Below are positions 62,806-64,000 of a stretch of 64,000 nt of DNA, in pieces. Made by a program: the position numbers and the translations under genes. This DNA comes from Cryobacterium arcticum (GTDB lineage: Bacteria; Actinomycetota; Actinomycetes; Actinomycetales; Microbacteriaceae), in the NCBI RefSeq assembly GCF_001679725.1, contig NZ_CP016282.1, forward strand, positions 1,922,001-1,986,000. Reading direction: 5' to 3'. Every line of letters begins with the position of its first letter. Position 1 is the stretch's first letter. The notes beneath the pieces were generated by a model. The model ran no database searches and was not told where the DNA came from. It saw only the letters and a program-made list of their open reading frames with translations.

Positions 62806-64000
62806 ATGAAGTTCGGCCACTTCGACGACGAAGCCAGGGAATATGTCATCGAGACCCCGTTGACCCCCTACCCGTGGATCAACTATCTCGGCAGCGAGGA
62901 CTTCTTCTCGCTGGTCTCCCACACGGCGGGTGGTTATACCTTCTACAAGGACGCCAAGATGCGGCGCCTCACCCGTTACCGCTACAACGACATCCCCACC
63001 GACTCGGGCGGACGCTACTTCTTCATCAAGGACGGCGACGACGTGTGGACGTCCAGCTGGCTGCCGATGAAGAAGGACCTCGACTTCTTCGAGACCCGGC
63101 ACGGCATGGGCTACACCCGCATCACGGGTGAGCGCGGCGGCCTGCGCGTCTCCACCCTCTACTTCGTTCCGCTGGGCGAGACGGCGGAGGTGCAGAAGGT
63201 CACGATCACGAACACCTCCGACACGGTCAAGACCTTCTCGCTGTTCTCCTACCTCGAGTTCTGCCTGTGGAACGCCCAGGACGACCAGACCAACTACCAG
63301 CGCAACCTCTCCATCGGAGAGGTCGAGGTGGACGGCAGTGCGATCTACCACAAGACCGAGTACCGCGAACGTCGCGACCACTACGCCGTCTACGGCGTCA
63401 ACGCCGAGATCGCCGGGTTCGACACCGACCGAGAGACCTTCGTGGGCCTCTACGAGACCCTCGCCGAGGCGAAGGTGCCGCACGCCGGGAAAGCCGCGAA
63501 CTCGATGGCCTCCGGCTGGTACCCGATCGGATCCCACCAGGTCGACTCCACCCTGCAGCCCGGCGAGAGCCGTGACCTGGTCTTCGTGCTCGGCTATGTC
63601 GAGAACACGCCGGAGAACGGCCAGGAGAAGTGGGCCGACGACGCCAAGCAGGTCATCAACAAGACACGCGCCCAGGAACTGCTGGCCCGGTTGTCCACGA
63701 CGGAGGCCGCCGACGCCGCCTTCGACGCGCTCGGCGTGTACTGGACCGACCTGTTGAGCGCCTACACCGTCACGTCCCCCGACGACAAGCTCAACCGCAT
63801 GGTCAACATCTGGAACCAGTACCAGTGCATGGTGACGTTCAACATGAGCCGCTCGGCCTCGTACTTCGAGACCGGCATCGGCCGGGGCATGGGGTTCCGC
63901 GACTCCACCCAGGATCTGCTCGGCTTTGTGCACCTGATCCCGGACCGCGCCCGCGAACGCATCCTCGACATCGCCGCCACCCAGCTGCCGGACGGATCGG
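62806..64000 (+). CDS. GH94 phosphorylase (cellobiose phosphorylase type), 5' part
   Basis: N-terminal 398 residues of a glycoside hydrolase family 94 protein, which cleaves beta-glucosides with phosphate to give sugar 1-phosphate. The start [20 protein letters not shown], then [19 protein letters not shown] and [11 protein letters not shown], closely match cellobiose phosphorylases. An N-terminal beta-sandwich (about 1-290) leads into the helical barrel. [20 protein letters not shown] (about 363-382) is a conserved sugar-binding stretch. The catalytic Asp lies beyond the window. The ATG has AAAAGG 7 bases upstream. Specificity (cellobiose or another beta-linked disaccharide) is not settled by this part. 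Confidence 0.92.
   Translation, partial: MKFGHFDDEAREYVIETPLTPYPWINYLGSEDFFSLVSHTAGGYTFYKDAKMRRLTRYRYNDIPTDSGGRYFFIKDGDDVWTSSWLPMKKDLDFFETRHGMGYTRITGERGGLRVSTLYFVPLGETAEVQKVTITNTSDTVKTFSLFSYLEFCLWNAQDDQTNYQRNLSIGEVEVDGSAIYHKTEYRERRDHYAVYGVNAEIAGFDTDRETFVGLYETLAEAKVPHAGKAANSMASGWYPIGSHQVDSTLQPGESRDLVFVLGYVENTPENGQEKWADDAKQVINKTRAQELLARLSTTEAADAAFDALGVYWTDLLSAYTVTSPDDKLNRMVNIWNQYQCMVTFNMSRSASYFETGIGRGMGFRDSTQDLLGFVHLIPDRARERILDIAATQLPDGS

Noticed and set aside
53674..64000. Genomic island inserted at tRNA-Leu
   Set aside because: The sugar locus follows a tRNA gene, but no integrase, no repeat of the tRNA 3' end and no obvious base-composition break is visible in the window. The far side is outside the window, so this remains open rather than supported.

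Overview
The window is high-GC actinobacterial DNA. Gene order and protein sequences point to the family Microbacteriaceae, and a Cryobacterium-like species is my best guess from sequence feel. Supporting signs are a mycothiol gene (mshC), RbpA, an actinobacterial qcrCAB/ctaCDEF respiratory set, pafBC beside tatAC and helY, and intergenic repeats built on the palindromic-pair word GGTCTCGACAAGCTCGACCA. Most of the window is conserved chromosomal backbone. I see no insertion sequence, prophage, CRISPR array or rRNA. There is one tRNA, Leu with anticodon GAG.

Layout. 1-7876: start of dihydrolipoyl dehydrogenase (cut by the window edge), leucyl aminopeptidase, a PAC2-family protein, an MFS transporter, then the primary sigma factor gene running directly into a divergent murT/gatD pair. 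7900-17553: a small Cys-rich protein, the two topoisomerase IV-type subunits convergent around an SDR gene, a phosphodiesterase, a DUF3043 membrane protein, an M20 dipeptidase and the Fe-S carrier ErpA. 17820-27290: aerobic respiration, with ctaC-ctaD-ctaF on the plus strand and ctaE-qcrC-qcrA-qcrB on the minus strand, an RlmA-like methyltransferase between them, and trpD divergent from ctaE. 27366-33204: glycerol and dihydroxyacetone use (glpF, glpK, dhaKLM), then a small Cys protein and a RidA protein. 33205-37924: a 553-bp stretch without a clear gene, an HdeD-type membrane protein, an SDR, an nfeD/SPFH pair, a glycerophosphodiester phosphodiesterase and rbpA. 37982-49378 (mostly minus strand): lnt, helY, tatC, tatA, pafC, pafB, an FKBP lipoprotein, trmI, a HAD phosphatase, and a second PAC2 gene on the plus strand. 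49388-49949 is a repeat array. 49957-53758: mshC, uppP, an M20 peptidase and tRNA-Leu. 53895-64000 is an accessory sugar locus: LacI regulator, two GH42 beta-galactosidases, a binding protein and two permeases of an ABC importer (no ATPase gene here), and the start of a GH94 cellobiose-phosphorylase-type gene.

Most notable points. (1) The GatD-like protein has Gly where the amidotransferase nucleophile Cys should be, and its MurT partner contains no cysteine at all, so the usual zinc ribbon is missing. In a family with group B peptidoglycan, where the D-Glu alpha-carboxyl carries an amino acid rather than an amide, this pair could be a repurposed ligase. (2) The Pup-proteasome genes expected between trmI and fkbP/pafBC are absent, leaving a 100-bp junction. 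(3) Many genes look leaderless, with a TAnnnT box ending 6-8 bases before the start codon. (4) Two LacI-type operators of form ATGTnnTCGAnnACAT sit 31 bp apart before the sugar operon, and a different perfect palindrome, TGAGAGCGCTCTCA, precedes the GH94 gene.
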